Below are positions 53,496 through 63,956 of a stretch of DNA of 64,000 nt, one piece after another. Source of the stretch: an uncultured Oceanospirillaceae bacterium (lineage in GTDB: Bacteria; Pseudomonadota; Gammaproteobacteria; Pseudomonadales; Balneatricaceae); assembly GCA_913057435.1 (NCBI GenBank), contig CAJXNY010000021.1:21369-85368 (forward strand), written 5' to 3'. Position 1 is the stretch's first letter. Each line of letters starts with the position of its first letter. The position numbers and the translations under genes are program-made. Under the pieces are notes generated by a model. It did not search any database. It was not told where the DNA came from and saw only the letters and a list, made by a program, of their open reading frames with translations.

Positions 53496-55416
53496 GATTC
53501 AGTTACAGCAAGTCAGTTTACATAGAGGTCCACAGCCGATTTTAGAGCAGGCGGACCTGACCATCCACAACGGATGGAAAATTGGGGTTATTGGTGCCAA
53601 TGGCGCTGGTAAATCGACTCTGTTCAGCATGATCCTGGGCCAGCTCCACGCTGATGGTGGTAATTTCCAGCTACCCGGCCAGATGCGCATCTCCCATATG
53701 GCACAGGAGGTAACGGCTACCGAGCGGCGGGCGGTTGATTATGTGCTGGATGGTGACCGTGAATTACGTCGGGTGCAACAGGCGCTGGAGGTGGCTGATG
53801 CAGCGGGTGATCACCATCGCAGCGCTGAGCTGCATAGCCAGCTGGATGATCTGCAAGGTTATAGTGCCGAGTCTCGCGCTCGGCAGCTACTGGCCGGGCT
53901 GGGCTTTTCGGAAGCCGATGGCGACCGTCTGGTGCAGACCTTTTCTGGTGGCTGGCGGATCCGGCTAAATCTGGCCCAGGCGCTGATGTGCCCGTCCGAT
54001 TTGTTGCTGCTGGATGAGCCAACCAACCATCTTGATCTCGATGCGACTATCTGGCTGGAGCAGTGGTTACGCCAGTACCCAGGCACTTTGTTGCTGATTT
54101 CCCATGACCGCGACTTTATTGATAACGTTGTCGAGCATGTGGTGCACCTGTACCAGCAGAAACTGGATATCTATAAAGGCAACTACAGCGCCTTTGAGCG
54201 GCTGCGTGCCGAACGCCTGTCTCAACAGCAGGCGCAGTATGAGAAACAGCAGGAACGTATCGCCGAGATCGACAGTTTTGTCCGCCGTTTCCGCGCTAAA
54301 GCGACCAAGGCCAAGCAGGCGCAGAGTCGGCTTAAAGAACTGGAGCGGATGGAGGTGATTTCTGCTGCTCATATCGAGAGTCCGTTTACCTTCCAGTTTA
54401 CCGCATCGGAGAAAGTGTCCAACCCGCTGCTGAAACTGCGCGATGCCGATTGTGGCTATGACGGTAAGACAATTCTCAAGCAGTTGTCGATGAATCTCGA
54501 ACCGGGCGCCCGTATTGGCCTGCTGGGGCCGAACGGTGCCGGTAAATCGACTCTGATCAAATCGCTGGTGGGTGATCAGTCCTTGCTCTCGGGTGAACGG
54601 GGTGAAGGTGAGCACCTGCGTATCGGTTATTTTGCCCAGCAGCAGCTGGAAGCGCTGGACCTTGAGGCGTCGCCATTTCTGCATATTCAGCGGATCTCGC
54701 CACAGTCTTCGGATCAGGAAATTCGTAACTACCTGGGCTCCTTTGATTTCTTTGGCGATGATGCGCTGGAGCCGGTCAAACGTTTCTCCGGGGGCGAAAA
54801 AGCCCGTGTGGCATTGGCACTGATCGCCTGGCAGAAGCCAAACCTGTTACTGCTTGATGAGCCCACCAACCATCTGGACCTGGAAGTCCGCCATGCCCTG
54901 ACGGTGGCATTGCAGAGTTTTGAAGGCGCGCTGATTCTGGTGTCCCATGATCGAAACCTGTTGCGTAACACGGTAGATGAATTCTGGCTGGTCGCTGATG
55001 GGACGGTTGCGCCATTCAGCGGTGATCTGAATGATTATCAGAGCTGGCTGTTAGAGCAGCGCCGTAATGAACGGGCGGCCCGTCAGCCGGACACTGAGCG
55101 TGAAAGTCGTTCGTTGAATGCGGCAGAGCGTAAAGAGCAGAAACGGATTGCGGCTGAAAAGCGCGCTCAGTTACGGCCACTGAAAAAAGCAGTGGATAAG
55201 CTGGAAGCCGCACTGGAAAAAGCGCAAGACGGGCTGGTGGTGGTTGAAGCTGCGCTGGCTGATGCGTCAATTTACGAAGAGTCGAATAAAGATCAGCTTA
55301 AACGGGCGCTGGCAGATCAGGCTGAGTTCAGTAAGCAGATAAATGAGATCGAAGCGGACTGGATGGAGCAGCTTGAAGCACTTGAAATACTGGAAGATGC
55401 ACTGAACGAGGCGTGA
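53494..55416 (+). CDS. yheS: ABC-F family ATPase YheS
   Basis: The 640-residue cytosolic ABC-F protein has two ABC domains: Walker A GANGAGKSTLF and GPNGAGKSTLI, signatures FSGGWRIRLNLAQAL and FSGGEKARVALAL, and DEPTNHLDL twice. A linker of about 80 residues (RFRAKATKAKQAQSRLKELERMEV) and a C-terminal coiled coil complete it. ABC-F proteins bind the ribosomal E site; YheS is thought to relieve nascent-chain stalling. The start is within the CATG shared with the divergent gene. Confidence 0.95.
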   Translation: MIQLQQVSLHRGPQPILEQADLTIHNGWKIGVIGANGAGKSTLFSMILGQLHADGGNFQLPGQMRISHMAQEVTATERRAVDYVLDGDRELRRVQQALEVADAAGDHHRSAELHSQLDDLQGYSAESRARQLLAGLGFSEADGDRLVQTFSGGWRIRLNLAQALMCPSDLLLLDEPTNHLDLDATIWLEQWLRQYPGTLLLISHDRDFIDNVVEHVVHLYQQKLDIYKGNYSAFERLRAERLSQQQAQYEKQQERIAEIDSFVRRFRAKATKAKQAQSRLKELERMEVISAAHIESPFTFQFTASEKVSNPLLKLRDADCGYDGKTILKQLSMNLEPGARIGLLGPNGAGKSTLIKSLVGDQSLLSGERGEGEHLRIGYFAQQQLEALDLEASPFLHIQRISPQSSDQEIRNYLGSFDFFGDDALEPVKRFSGGEKARVALALIAWQKPNLLLLDEPTNHLDLEVRHALTVALQSFEGALILVSHDRNLLRNTVDEFWLVADGTVAPFSGDLNDYQSWLLEQRRNERAARQPDTERESRSLNAAERKEQKRIAAEKRAQLRPLKKAVDKLEAALEKAQDGLVVVEAALADASIYEESNKDQLKRALADQAEFSKQINEIEADWMEQLEALEILEDALNEA

Positions 55417-55518
55417 GTCCTGCCTCGTTCTGTGGCTAGCAGCCTGTCGGGCTTTGTTGATCGTAGCGAGGGAGACTCTAATTTTCCGCAGTAGATCAGT
55501 ACTCAGTCCGACCGGCTG

Positions 55519-56826
55519 TTAGTGTTCTAGCAGCCGCGTCAGTTCATTGAGTTCTTCGCGGTTGTCCTGCAGCTGTTGCAGGGCGACGTTGATATTCACT
55601 GGTTTCAAACCCAGTTGCATATAGAGCTCGCCCGGAATGGTTTCCAGCGGGCCATCACTCAGGCCCTGCTCACGTAGCAGTCGGTTCGTCATGAACTGCA
55701 ATTTGGCATAGGTGCTGGCAGGCCCGTCATAATCGGGATTGTTCTGGTGTCGAATCGCCAGCGATACTTCTTCTGGCAGCGACCAGCTGCTCAGCAGCCA
55801 TGCACCAATCTGTTCCCGGGTAACATTCAGTACCTGCTGCTCAATGGCCTCCAGGCTGAAGTGTGGATTTGCTTCGATATAGCGCGCCAGCAAGGAGAAG
55901 TGTGGCGGGAACAGGTGTGCCAGGACCAGGTAGCCAAAGTTATGCAATAAGCCGGTCAGGTAGACTAACCCCTGTTTCGGCCGATTGGCTTCCGGCATTT
56001 GCTGGGCCAGCTTTTCTGCCAGAGTCGCGTTATAAACGGCCTGTAGCCAGTACGGTGTCGCACCGCGAGGGCCGTCCTGAGGAATCTCCAGAATCCGTCC
56101 CATGGCGGTGGCCAGCGCCATATTAATCACCAGGTCAAAGCCAAGCACCCGGATAACGGCGTCTTCTACCGAGACAATTTTTCCCGGCGCTGCGTAGTAG
56201 GGTGAGGCAGCCAGACTCATCACCTGAGCGGACAGGCTGGGGTCTACCCGCACCACGGGGGTCAGCTCATTTACGCTGGCGTCAGGGTCCGAGCGCAGGG
56301 CGACGATTTTCTGCAGGGTCGGGCTGAGCGCGGGGAGATCAAGGGTATCTTCCAGTCGCTGGCGTACACGCAAGGCGGTAAATTTCTCAACGGCCATGGA
56401 TATTACTGTTTCATCGTCGCCGTTGGGTTGGCGTGCTTCAATTTCTGCGTTGGATAAGGCCAGCTTGCAAGGGGTCGCTTTACTCAGCCAGGCCTGAGGG
56501 GCCTCAAAACTGAGTTCGCTATGTGGCTCGTTCAGTTGCAGTATGTCGGGCTGAGTACAGCCGGGCTCAATCAGAAGGGGCAGGGAAAGCAGCTTTTTAC
56601 GGCCACTTTCGGTGGTCAGGCTGGCCTGGCTGAAGAAGCGTTGGGCATCTTCGCTGCGCACGGGTTGCAGATGACGGCCCGTCTGTTTCCAGACCGAGAT
56701 CAGATTCAGCAGGCAGGACTCGGGCAACAATGCCAGAACTTTACCTTTCTGGTCGTGCAGCAACACCATGCGTATCTGGTCTGGTTGCGGTACACGATTT
56801 CCAGGAGTACGAACGCCAACCGACAC
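55519..56826 (-). CDS. YbaK-like / HDOD domain protein
   Basis: The 435-residue protein has an N-terminal aminoacyl-tRNA deacylase-like (YbaK/ProX) domain (about 10-160) and a HDOD domain (about 185-385; LPALSPTLQKIVALRSDP, then AAPGKIVSVEDAVIRVLG). A linker joins them. HDOD proteins act in signalling without nucleotide hydrolysis; the tRNA-editing residues were not verified. GTG start at 56826 with AGGAGAG 6 nt upstream. Confidence 0.86.
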   Translation of the reverse strand: MSVGVRTPGNRVPQPDQIRMVLLHDQKGKVLALLPESCLLNLISVWKQTGRHLQPVRSEDAQRFFSQASLTTESGRKKLLSLPLLIEPGCTQPDILQLNEPHSELSFEAPQAWLSKATPCKLALSNAEIEARQPNGDDETVISMAVEKFTALRVRQRLEDTLDLPALSPTLQKIVALRSDPDASVNELTPVVRVDPSLSAQVMSLAASPYYAAPGKIVSVEDAVIRVLGFDLVINMALATAMGRILEIPQDGPRGATPYWLQAVYNATLAEKLAQQMPEANRPKQGLVYLTGLLHNFGYLVLAHLFPPHFSLLARYIEANPHFSLEAIEQQVLNVTREQIGAWLLSSWSLPEEVSLAIRHQNNPDYDGPASTYAKLQFMTNRLLREQGLSDGPLETIPGELYMQLGLKPVNINVALQQLQDNREELNELTRLLEH

Positions 56827-57002
56827 TGTTATCTCTCCTACTTCGAAATTTTGCTAAGCCCATCTTCAATGACGAGCATACTGACAACTGTAAATATTAG
56901 CTGCCTTGTGAGGGGACAACCTTAACCTGAAGCAAACCTTGTAGTTATATTCTACGGCTTGAGCCAGGTCGGGTATGCCTTTATATATTCTCTACGGTTA
57001 TA

Positions 57003-59138
57003 TCAGCTGCGGCTGACTTTGTTGACCGTTTTAAGCACGCGTAATTTCTTGATGACGCGGGCCAGGTGAATACGGTTTTCGACAGTCATATCCAGGTCCA
57101 CAGCTGCCAGCTGGCCCTCGCGATCGCCGATGTCGATCTTGAGAATGTTGGCGTTAGCCTCGGCAATAGTGGTCGCCAGCAATGCAATAATGCCACGTTT
57201 GGAGACGACGTCCAGCTTCAGGCTGACGGTATAGTCATCTTTGGCGTCATCGGCCCATTCCAGATAGATACATTTCTCCGGGTCGTCCCGCAGATAACCA
57301 ATGTTTCGGCAGTCGGTACGGTGAATAACCAGTCCGCGGCCGGTACTGATATGGCCAATGATGGTGTCGCCAGGAATAGGTTTGCAGCACTTGGCATAGT
57401 GCAACACCATGCCTTCTGTACCTTCTATGGCCAGCGGTTTCTGGCGGCTGCCGGAGGCCTCTTTGATCTCTTCGCCACTGTGCTCGGGTTTTAGACGGCG
57501 GGCCACGACATAGGCCATCCGGTTGCCCATGCCGATATCTTCCAGCAGATCGTCCAGTGTTTTGAACTCTGCCTCAGCCAGCAGAGTTGCCAGAGCATCG
57601 CCATCAATGTCCTTGATCTGAACACCGTAGTTGCTCAGGAACTGGCTCAGCAGGCGACGGCCCAGAGCTACGGACTCGTGGCGCTGCTGGTTCTTGAGGA
57701 AGTGGCGGATGGATGAGCGAGCCTTGCCGGTGATGACAAAGTTGAGCCAGGCCATATTGGGCTGGGCACCGGGGGCGGTAATGATTTCGACGGTCTGGCC
57801 GTTTTCCAGCGGTTGCGATAGTGGCGCAAGGCGGCGGTTCAGACGGCAGGAGACACAGCTATTACCCACGTCAGTGTGGACAGCATAGGCAAAGTCGATG
57901 GGTGTTGCCCCGTGGGGAAGCTCCATAATCTTGCCTTTTGGAGTGAACACGTAGACTTCGTCGGGGAACAGATCGGTTTTGACGGTTTCGATGAATTCCA
58001 TCGAGTTACCGGCCCGTTTCTGCATCTCCAGCAGGCCCTGTACCCATTTGCGTGCTCGATTGTAGGAGCCCACCGCGCTGTCAGAATCGGCCGGGCTTTC
58101 ATCACCACAGGATTTGTAGTGGCTGTGTTCGGCAATTCCCTGGCTGGCCACGGCATCCATTTCTTTGGTACGGATCTGTACTTCGATGGTGATATCACGG
58201 GTACCAAACAGATCGGTATGCAGTGACTGGTAGCCATTCGCTTTTGGAATGGCAATGTAGTCTTTAAACCGACCAGGCACGGGCTTATACAGGTTATGCA
58301 CCGCGCCAAGGATACGGTAACAGTTATCCACACTGTCGGTGACAATGCGGAAGGCGAACACGTCCATGATTTCAGCGAAGGATTTTCGCTGGCTCTTCAT
58401 CTTCTGATAGATGCTGAGCAGGTGTTTTTCCCGGCCGCTGACATCGCCGGGTAAGCCTTCCTGTTGTAAGCGCTGCTGCAGGGTGTGCTGAATATTGGAG
58501 ATGATGTCTTTACGCTGGCCACGAGCCTGAACCACCGCCCGGCGGATGTATTTGGAGCGCATGGGGTGCTGAGCACGAAAGGCCAGATCCTGCAGTTCAA
58601 CCTGCAGGTCGCGCATCCCCAGTCGGGCGGCAATCGGGGCGTAAATTTCCAGTGTTTCGCGGGCAATACGACGCTGCTTCACCGGTGGCATGGCACCCAG
58701 GGTGCGCATGTTATGCATTCTGTCTGCCAGTTTGACCAGGATAACGCGAATATCCTCCGCCATGGCCAATACCATTTTCTGGAAGTTACTCGCCTGAGCC
58801 TCGGCCTTGGTTTCAAAATCCAGGTGGGTCAGCTTGGACACACCGTCTACCAGATCTGCGACGGTGGTGCCGAACTGAGACTCGACCCCTTCGTAGCTGA
58901 TTTCGGTATCTTCGATAACGTCATGCAGCATGGCGGCCATCAGGCTCTGATGGTCCATGCGCATCTGAGACAGGATGCTGGCAACGGACAGGGGATGGGT
59001 CACATAGGGTTCGCCACTCTTACGCTTCTGGCCATCATGGGCCTGTTCGGCATAAAAATAGGCGCGACGCACCTCACGAATCTGCTGCAGATCGAGGTAA
59101 TCGGTCAGGCGTTCTGAGAGGGCATCAATGGTTGGCAT
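57003..59138 (-). CDS. spoT: Bifunctional (p)ppGpp synthetase/hydrolase SpoT
   Basis: The 711-residue RSH enzyme has an HD hydrolase domain (HPLSVASIL, LHDVIEDTEISY), a synthetase domain with the RFKDYIAIPKANGYQSLHT motif typical of bifunctional Mn-dependent enzymes and not RelA, then TGS (EVYVFTPKGKIMELPHG) and a C-terminal ACT domain. It sets ppGpp levels in starvation. Located with rpoZ and gmk as in most gammaproteobacteria. Confidence 0.97.
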   Translation of the reverse strand: MPTIDALSERLTDYLDLQQIREVRRAYFYAEQAHDGQKRKSGEPYVTHPLSVASILSQMRMDHQSLMAAMLHDVIEDTEISYEGVESQFGTTVADLVDGVSKLTHLDFETKAEAQASNFQKMVLAMAEDIRVILVKLADRMHNMRTLGAMPPVKQRRIARETLEIYAPIAARLGMRDLQVELQDLAFRAQHPMRSKYIRRAVVQARGQRKDIISNIQHTLQQRLQQEGLPGDVSGREKHLLSIYQKMKSQRKSFAEIMDVFAFRIVTDSVDNCYRILGAVHNLYKPVPGRFKDYIAIPKANGYQSLHTDLFGTRDITIEVQIRTKEMDAVASQGIAEHSHYKSCGDESPADSDSAVGSYNRARKWVQGLLEMQKRAGNSMEFIETVKTDLFPDEVYVFTPKGKIMELPHGATPIDFAYAVHTDVGNSCVSCRLNRRLAPLSQPLENGQTVEIITAPGAQPNMAWLNFVITGKARSSIRHFLKNQQRHESVALGRRLLSQFLSNYGVQIKDIDGDALATLLAEAEFKTLDDLLEDIGMGNRMAYVVARRLKPEHSGEEIKEASGSRQKPLAIEGTEGMVLHYAKCCKPIPGDTIIGHISTGRGLVIHRTDCRNIGYLRDDPEKCIYLEWADDAKDDYTVSLKLDVVSKRGIIALLATTIAEANANILKIDIGDREGQLAAVDLDMTVENRIHLARVIKKLRVLKTVNKVSRS

Positions 59139-59332
59139 AACATCTCCTGTATCCGTCCCGCGTGTTTACGCCGGTGTAACTGCCGGATAGTTTGAATCAT
59201 GCCGTATAGAAGGAGATTGGGAAAGAGGCTGCAGTGCACAAAACAGGCATCTGACCCGCAGTAATAGATATTTACTACTAGCCGCAGAAAAACCTGGCGG
59301 CGATACGGGTCAGAACCAGAGAAAACTGAGGA

Positions 59333-59545
59333 TCAGTCTTCGATGATCTCGTCCAGAATGGACTTGTTGACCAGGTCTTCGGCGATCTCACGCAGCGCAA
59401 CAACGGTTGGCTTATCGTTTTCCCACTCGACCTTAGGGTCTTTACCACCGGTTGCCAGCTGGCGTGCGCGTTTGGACGCGACCATCACCAGTTCGAAACG
59501 GTTGTCGACATTTTCCAGGCAATCTTCAACGGTGACTCGTGCCAT
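59333..59545 (-). CDS. rpoZ: RNA polymerase omega subunit
   Basis: The 70-residue protein [24 protein letters not shown]... has the RpoZ core (KRARQL, VALREIA). It is shorter than the E. coli 91 residues, as usual in this group. Omega helps assemble beta prime and mediates ppGpp response with DksA; spoT is next downstream. Confidence 0.97.
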   Translation of the reverse strand: MARVTVEDCLENVDNRFELVMVASKRARQLATGGKDPKVEWENDKPTVVALREIAEDLVNKSILDEIIED

Positions 59546-59629
59546 GATGACCTCAATATAGGTGGTTTAAGCTTGAAAAGACCGGGCATTCTAGCGGCCA
59601 ATGCCCGGAGTGACAAGGTTAATGATTGA

Positions 59630-60289
<660 letters not shown>

Positions 60290-60357
60290 TTAGGCCGACC
60301 CCGGATAACTAGGGTGACTATTATACGGTCTTGAGCCGGAGGCGTCATGGGCCTGGG

Positions 60358-60972
60358 TCAGTCAGCAAAGTCCAGCGACATGAATAGCCGGGGCTGACCT
60401 GCCAGCGGCACCGGTGAGCGGTGCACCAGGCCGTGGCCACTGTTGTTGTACCAGCCGTCGCCCTTGATCAGAGCGACATCGCCGCTGCGCAGCTGTTCGG
60501 GCTCGGTTACCGGCTGTCCGGTGAGGGAGGCCAGTGGCTGCGGGTGCCATTGGGTCGCGACACCACACCAGCTGGTGACCAGTCGACAGGGAATATGGTC
60601 AACATGAAAACGGGGGCACATGGGTTTATCCAGCAGTGCCAGGCGCAGTCCGGCGCACTTGAGTTCAAACAGGCAGCAGAACATATCAACCAGTAACTGA
60701 ATATCGGCGATCAGGGCGGCTCGGCCCGGGTGTTCAGGCAGTGATTTGGTCAATAGCTCAGGCACTTCCTCGACGGTCAGGATGCTTTTGAGTTGCAGGT
60801 TAAGGGGTGGCTGGGCTGTCAGAGCGGTGGTGTAGGCCTGGATATCGTCAGAAAGTGTCCGCTGCCAGCCAGCCATATTGCAGTCGGGGTCATAGATGCG
60901 GGTGAAAATCTCAGGCTGAGTGGAAAAGTGCTGGGTGCGGATCAGGGGGTCGGTTGGGGTGATGGCGTTCAT
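60358..60972 (-). CDS. DUF1826 protein, zinc-responsive
   Basis: The 204-residue DUF1826 protein has a conserved core PRFHVDHIPCRLVTSW and a later HGLVHRSPV. The HxD and distal His suggest a metal site in a jelly-roll, possibly Fe(II)/2-oxoglutarate-like, which is inference. DUF1826 genes recur in Zur regulons with folE2-type genes, and a Zur box lies 18 bp upstream of the start, shared with hisI. Confidence 0.82.
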   Translation of the reverse strand: MNAITPTDPLIRTQHFSTQPEIFTRIYDPDCNMAGWQRTLSDDIQAYTTALTAQPPLNLQLKSILTVEEVPELLTKSLPEHPGRAALIADIQLLVDMFCCLFELKCAGLRLALLDKPMCPRFHVDHIPCRLVTSWCGVATQWHPQPLASLTGQPVTEPEQLRSGDVALIKGDGWYNNSGHGLVHRSPVPLAGQPRLFMSLDFAD

Positions 60973-60990
60973 GAGCTGCTATTTATCGAA

Positions 60991-61013
60991 GTAATGTTAT
61001 ATTATAACTTAAC
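60991..61013. promoter_or_regulatory. Zur operator between DUF1826 and hisI-folE2
   Basis: The 23-bp AT-rich palindrome contains AATGTTATATTATAACTT; 18 of 23 positions are dyad-symmetric. It matches the gammaproteobacterial Zur consensus (AATGTTATA.TATAACATT). Located between divergent genes, it would repress both when zinc is plentiful. Confidence 0.85.
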
Positions 61014-61052
61014 CTTTAATGTGTTGAATGACCACCTTCGGTCGGGGTTTGT

Positions 61053-61481
61053 ATGACGCGTCATTTTTTTCAGTCGCTGGAGTCGGCGCAGGCGGGCGAC
61101 CGCTTTGCACTTGAACCATTGCTATGCCAGCTAAACTTTGATCATCAGGGGTTATTGCCAGTGATTACTCAGCGTGCCAGTGATGGGGAGGTGTTGATGA
61201 TGGCCTGGATGAATGCTCAGGCGTTACGTCAGACACTGGATACCGGGCGGATGACTTACTGGTCCCGTTCTCGCCAGTGCTTATGGCTTAAGGGTGAAAC
61301 CAGTGGCCACTATCAGGAACTGGTTGATATGCGGGTGGATTGTGATGGTGACACCCTGCTCTGTCGTGTCGAGCAGACTGGCCCGGCCTGCCATACTGGT
61401 CGCCCGAACTGTTTTTATTTTCAGATAGATGCCGGGAACAATCAGGTTTTCCTGACCGAAAGCCGTCCTGTTGTTGATTGA
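61053..61481 (+). CDS. hisI: Phosphoribosyl-AMP cyclohydrolase paralog (HisI)
   Basis: This 142-residue HisI-family protein has VITQRASDGEVLMMAWMNA, TYWSRSRQCLWLKGETSGH, DCDGDTLLCRV and GPACHTGRPNCFY. Cyclohydrolase HisI normally needs zinc and sits with hisE. This copy is alone beside folE2 under a Zur box, so it is probably a paralog deployed in zinc limitation; its own metal use cannot be read from sequence. Confidence 0.85.
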   Translation: MTRHFFQSLESAQAGDRFALEPLLCQLNFDHQGLLPVITQRASDGEVLMMAWMNAQALRQTLDTGRMTYWSRSRQCLWLKGETSGHYQELVDMRVDCDGDTLLCRVEQTGPACHTGRPNCFYFQIDAGNNQVFLTESRPVVD

Positions 61482-61491
61482 GGAGTTAAAA

Positions 61492-62439
61492 ATGAACCAG
61501 CAAACAAACCCGGTTGTTTTACCGGATGTCGCTGCAACAGACCGGGCGGGCGTGCACACGCCACTGGACTGGGTTGGTATGTCAGGGCTGGCATTGCCGT
61601 TCCGGTTGCTGGATGGCCAGGCTGGTGACGTCAGTTGTCAGGGAACAGCACAGGCGTTTGTGAATATCTGCCGTGCAGATGTGAAAGGCATCCATATGTC
61701 GCGGCTGTACCTGTTGTTGGAAGCCTTTGTAGACAGCCAGTTGCTGACGCCGGAGACGCTAGCAGGGTTCCTGCACAGTAAGCTGGAGGCTCACCTGGAT
61801 ATCAGCGATAGCGCGGCGGTCAGTTTGCGTTGTGATTATCTGGCGCGTCGGCCGGCACTCAAAAGTGAGCACCGGGGCTGGAAGGCCTATCCGATAGAGA
61901 TCACTAGCCGTCTGGAGCAAGGACGGGTGTCGACAGAGCTGAGAGTGGCGATCCCGTATTCGAGCACGTGCCCCTGTTCAGCCTCTCTCTCTCGTCAGTT
62001 GCTGGCAGAAGCGATGCTGGAAGACTTTGCGGATGAGTCGGTACTGGATAAAGAGTCGCTACGTCACTGGTTGTTAAGTGAACGTGGCTCGGTTGCCACA
62101 CCACATAGTCAGCGTTCATGGGCGCATCTGCGGCTGAAGTTATCGATGGCCGATAGTTTCCCGCTGAACGCGTTGATCGACTGTGTTGAACAGGCGCTGG
62201 GGACGCCGGTGCAGACTGCGGTTAAACGGCAGGACGAGCAGGCATTTGCACGGCTTAATGGTAGTAATCTGATGTTCTGTGAGGATGCGGCCCGGCGTAT
62301 CAAGCAGGCTTTGCTGGCGGTGTCTGCTGTCGAGGATTTCTGGCTGAAAGTGGAGCATCAGGAAAGTCTGCATGCCCATGATGCAGTGGCGATTGCAACG
62401 CGGGGTGTGGAAGGTGGCTATACTGCAGAGCTGAACTAG
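61492..62439 (+). CDS. folE2: GTP cyclohydrolase FolE2 (type IB)
   Basis: The 315-residue FolE2 family enzyme has LDWVGMSGLALPFRL, PIEITSRLEQG, catalytic-site PYSSTCPCSASLS and VEHQESLHAHDAVAIA. FolE2 makes dihydroneopterin triphosphate for folate and does not need zinc, replacing zinc-dependent FolE when zinc is scarce. The start at 61492 has AGGAG. It is 10 bp after hisI under the same Zur box. Confidence 0.93.
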   Translation: MNQQTNPVVLPDVAATDRAGVHTPLDWVGMSGLALPFRLLDGQAGDVSCQGTAQAFVNICRADVKGIHMSRLYLLLEAFVDSQLLTPETLAGFLHSKLEAHLDISDSAAVSLRCDYLARRPALKSEHRGWKAYPIEITSRLEQGRVSTELRVAIPYSSTCPCSASLSRQLLAEAMLEDFADESVLDKESLRHWLLSERGSVATPHSQRSWAHLRLKLSMADSFPLNALIDCVEQALGTPVQTAVKRQDEQAFARLNGSNLMFCEDAARRIKQALLAVSAVEDFWLKVEHQESLHAHDAVAIATRGVEGGYTAELN

Positions 62440-62499
62440 ACTCTGTGGCTGGCGGGCTTTCTATTTGCATACAGACAGCTCCGCCAGGTTGACTGCAAA

Positions 62500-63366
62500 T
62501 TACTCGATGTTCTGAATCTGTTCGCGCATCTGTTCGATCAGCACTTTGAGATCTACCGCGCACTGGGTGGTTTCGGCCACGATGGATTTTGATGACAGGG
62601 TGTTGGCTTCCCGGTTCAGTTCCTGCATTAGGAAATCCAGTCGCCGGCCAATCGCGCCTTTCTGCTTCAGTACCCGGCGCACTTCCTGTACATGGGTGTC
62701 GAGGCGGTCCAGCTCTTCATCAACGTCGGCCTTCTGGGCCAGTATTACCATTTCTTGCTCAAGGCGGCTTTCATCTAGCTCTACTGTCAGCTCGTCCAGA
62801 CGGCTGCGCAGGTTATCGCGCTGGCCTTGCAGGATCAGGGGTAGTTTGTCTCGTACCTGGGAGACAATCTCGCTGATACTATCCAGTCGCTGATTGATCA
62901 GTGCTGCCAGCTCTTTGCCTTCGCGTTCGCGCCCTGCCAGCAGATCATCCAGCGCTGTATCCAGGGTTTGCAGGGCGGTGGCCTTAATCGCATCCATATC
63001 CAGTGCAGCATCCTGCAGCACGCCGGGCCAGCGCATGACTTCAAGCGCGTCCAGAGGCTGGCTGTTCTCTGCCAGCATCGCTTGAATCTGGCTGGCGGCG
63101 TTGATCAGGTCCTGAGCATAATCAGTATTGATACTCAGCGTCTGTGCGCGTGCTTCCGGGATAAATCTCAGGGTGCATTCAACCTTGCCACGGCTGAGTT
63201 TTTTACGCAGGCGCTCGCGCAATGGGGGCTCAAGATCGCGGAAATTATCGGGTAGTCGCAGGTGAGGTTCCAGGTAGCGGTGGTTCACCGAACGGATCTC
63301 CCAGGCGAGACTGCCCCAGCTATGTTGGGCTTCCTGCCGGGTGAAGGCAGTCATACTACGTGTCAT
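62500..63366 (-). CDS. yicC: YicC family endoribonuclease/adaptor
   Basis: The 288-residue protein is typical YicC: MTRSMTAFTRQEAQ, WEIRSVNHRYLEPHLRLP, GRRLDFLMQELNREANTLSSKS and the C-terminal VDLKVLIEQMREQIQNIE. The family has been reported as an RNase or RNA-degradation factor. It is divergent from rph; the ATG at 63366 is preferred over a TTG two codons earlier. Confidence 0.94.
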   Translation of the reverse strand: MTRSMTAFTRQEAQHSWGSLAWEIRSVNHRYLEPHLRLPDNFRDLEPPLRERLRKKLSRGKVECTLRFIPEARAQTLSINTDYAQDLINAASQIQAMLAENSQPLDALEVMRWPGVLQDAALDMDAIKATALQTLDTALDDLLAGREREGKELAALINQRLDSISEIVSQVRDKLPLILQGQRDNLRSRLDELTVELDESRLEQEMVILAQKADVDEELDRLDTHVQEVRRVLKQKGAIGRRLDFLMQELNREANTLSSKSIVAETTQCAVDLKVLIEQMREQIQNIE

Positions 63367-63515
63367 ATGCAACGCTCTCGATTAAAATACGGGACTGATA
63401 GCGGTCTGGCGTGGCGTCTTGCTCCGCCTGCACTAACATGGTTGTCAGTCATTCTAACAGTCGAGCGTCTGTGGCTCTATCAGGCAGGCGTCAGTTTACA
63501 GGGCATTACATCACT

Positions 63516-63956
63516 ATGAGTTCTACTATCTCTGAACAGTTGCAGAATCTGGGCATTAATAAACCGCGTCCAAGTGGCCGTGAACCACAGCAGATGCGTA
63601 ACGTGAAAATCACCCGCAATTACACCAAGCATGCGGAAGGCTCTGTACTGGTTGAATTTGGTGATACCAAGGTGATCTGCACCGCAACAGCTGAACGCGG
63701 TGTGCCGCGTTTCCTGCGAGGTAGTGGTTCTGGCTGGGTGACAGCTGAATACGGTATGTTGCCACGTGCAACAGGCTCCCGCGCCGGGCGTGAAGCGGCG
63801 CGTGGTAAACAGGGTGGCCGTACTGTTGAAATTCAGCGCCTGATTGGTCGCTCCCTGCGTGCAGCACTGGATTTGAAAAAGTTGGGTGAAAACACTATCA
63901 CTATTGACTGTGATGTTATCCAGGCGGATGGTGGCACCCGTTGTGCTTCTATTACC
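63516..63956 (+). CDS. rph: Ribonuclease PH, truncated by contig end
   Basis: The first 147 codons of an RNase [58 protein letters not shown] and [12 protein letters not shown]. The full enzyme trims tRNA 3' ends phosphorolytically. Real sequence stops at 63956; the apparent last residues (SLIHI) are translated adapter. The start at 63516 is the best ATG, but the conserved part begins about 16 codons later. Confidence 0.93.
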
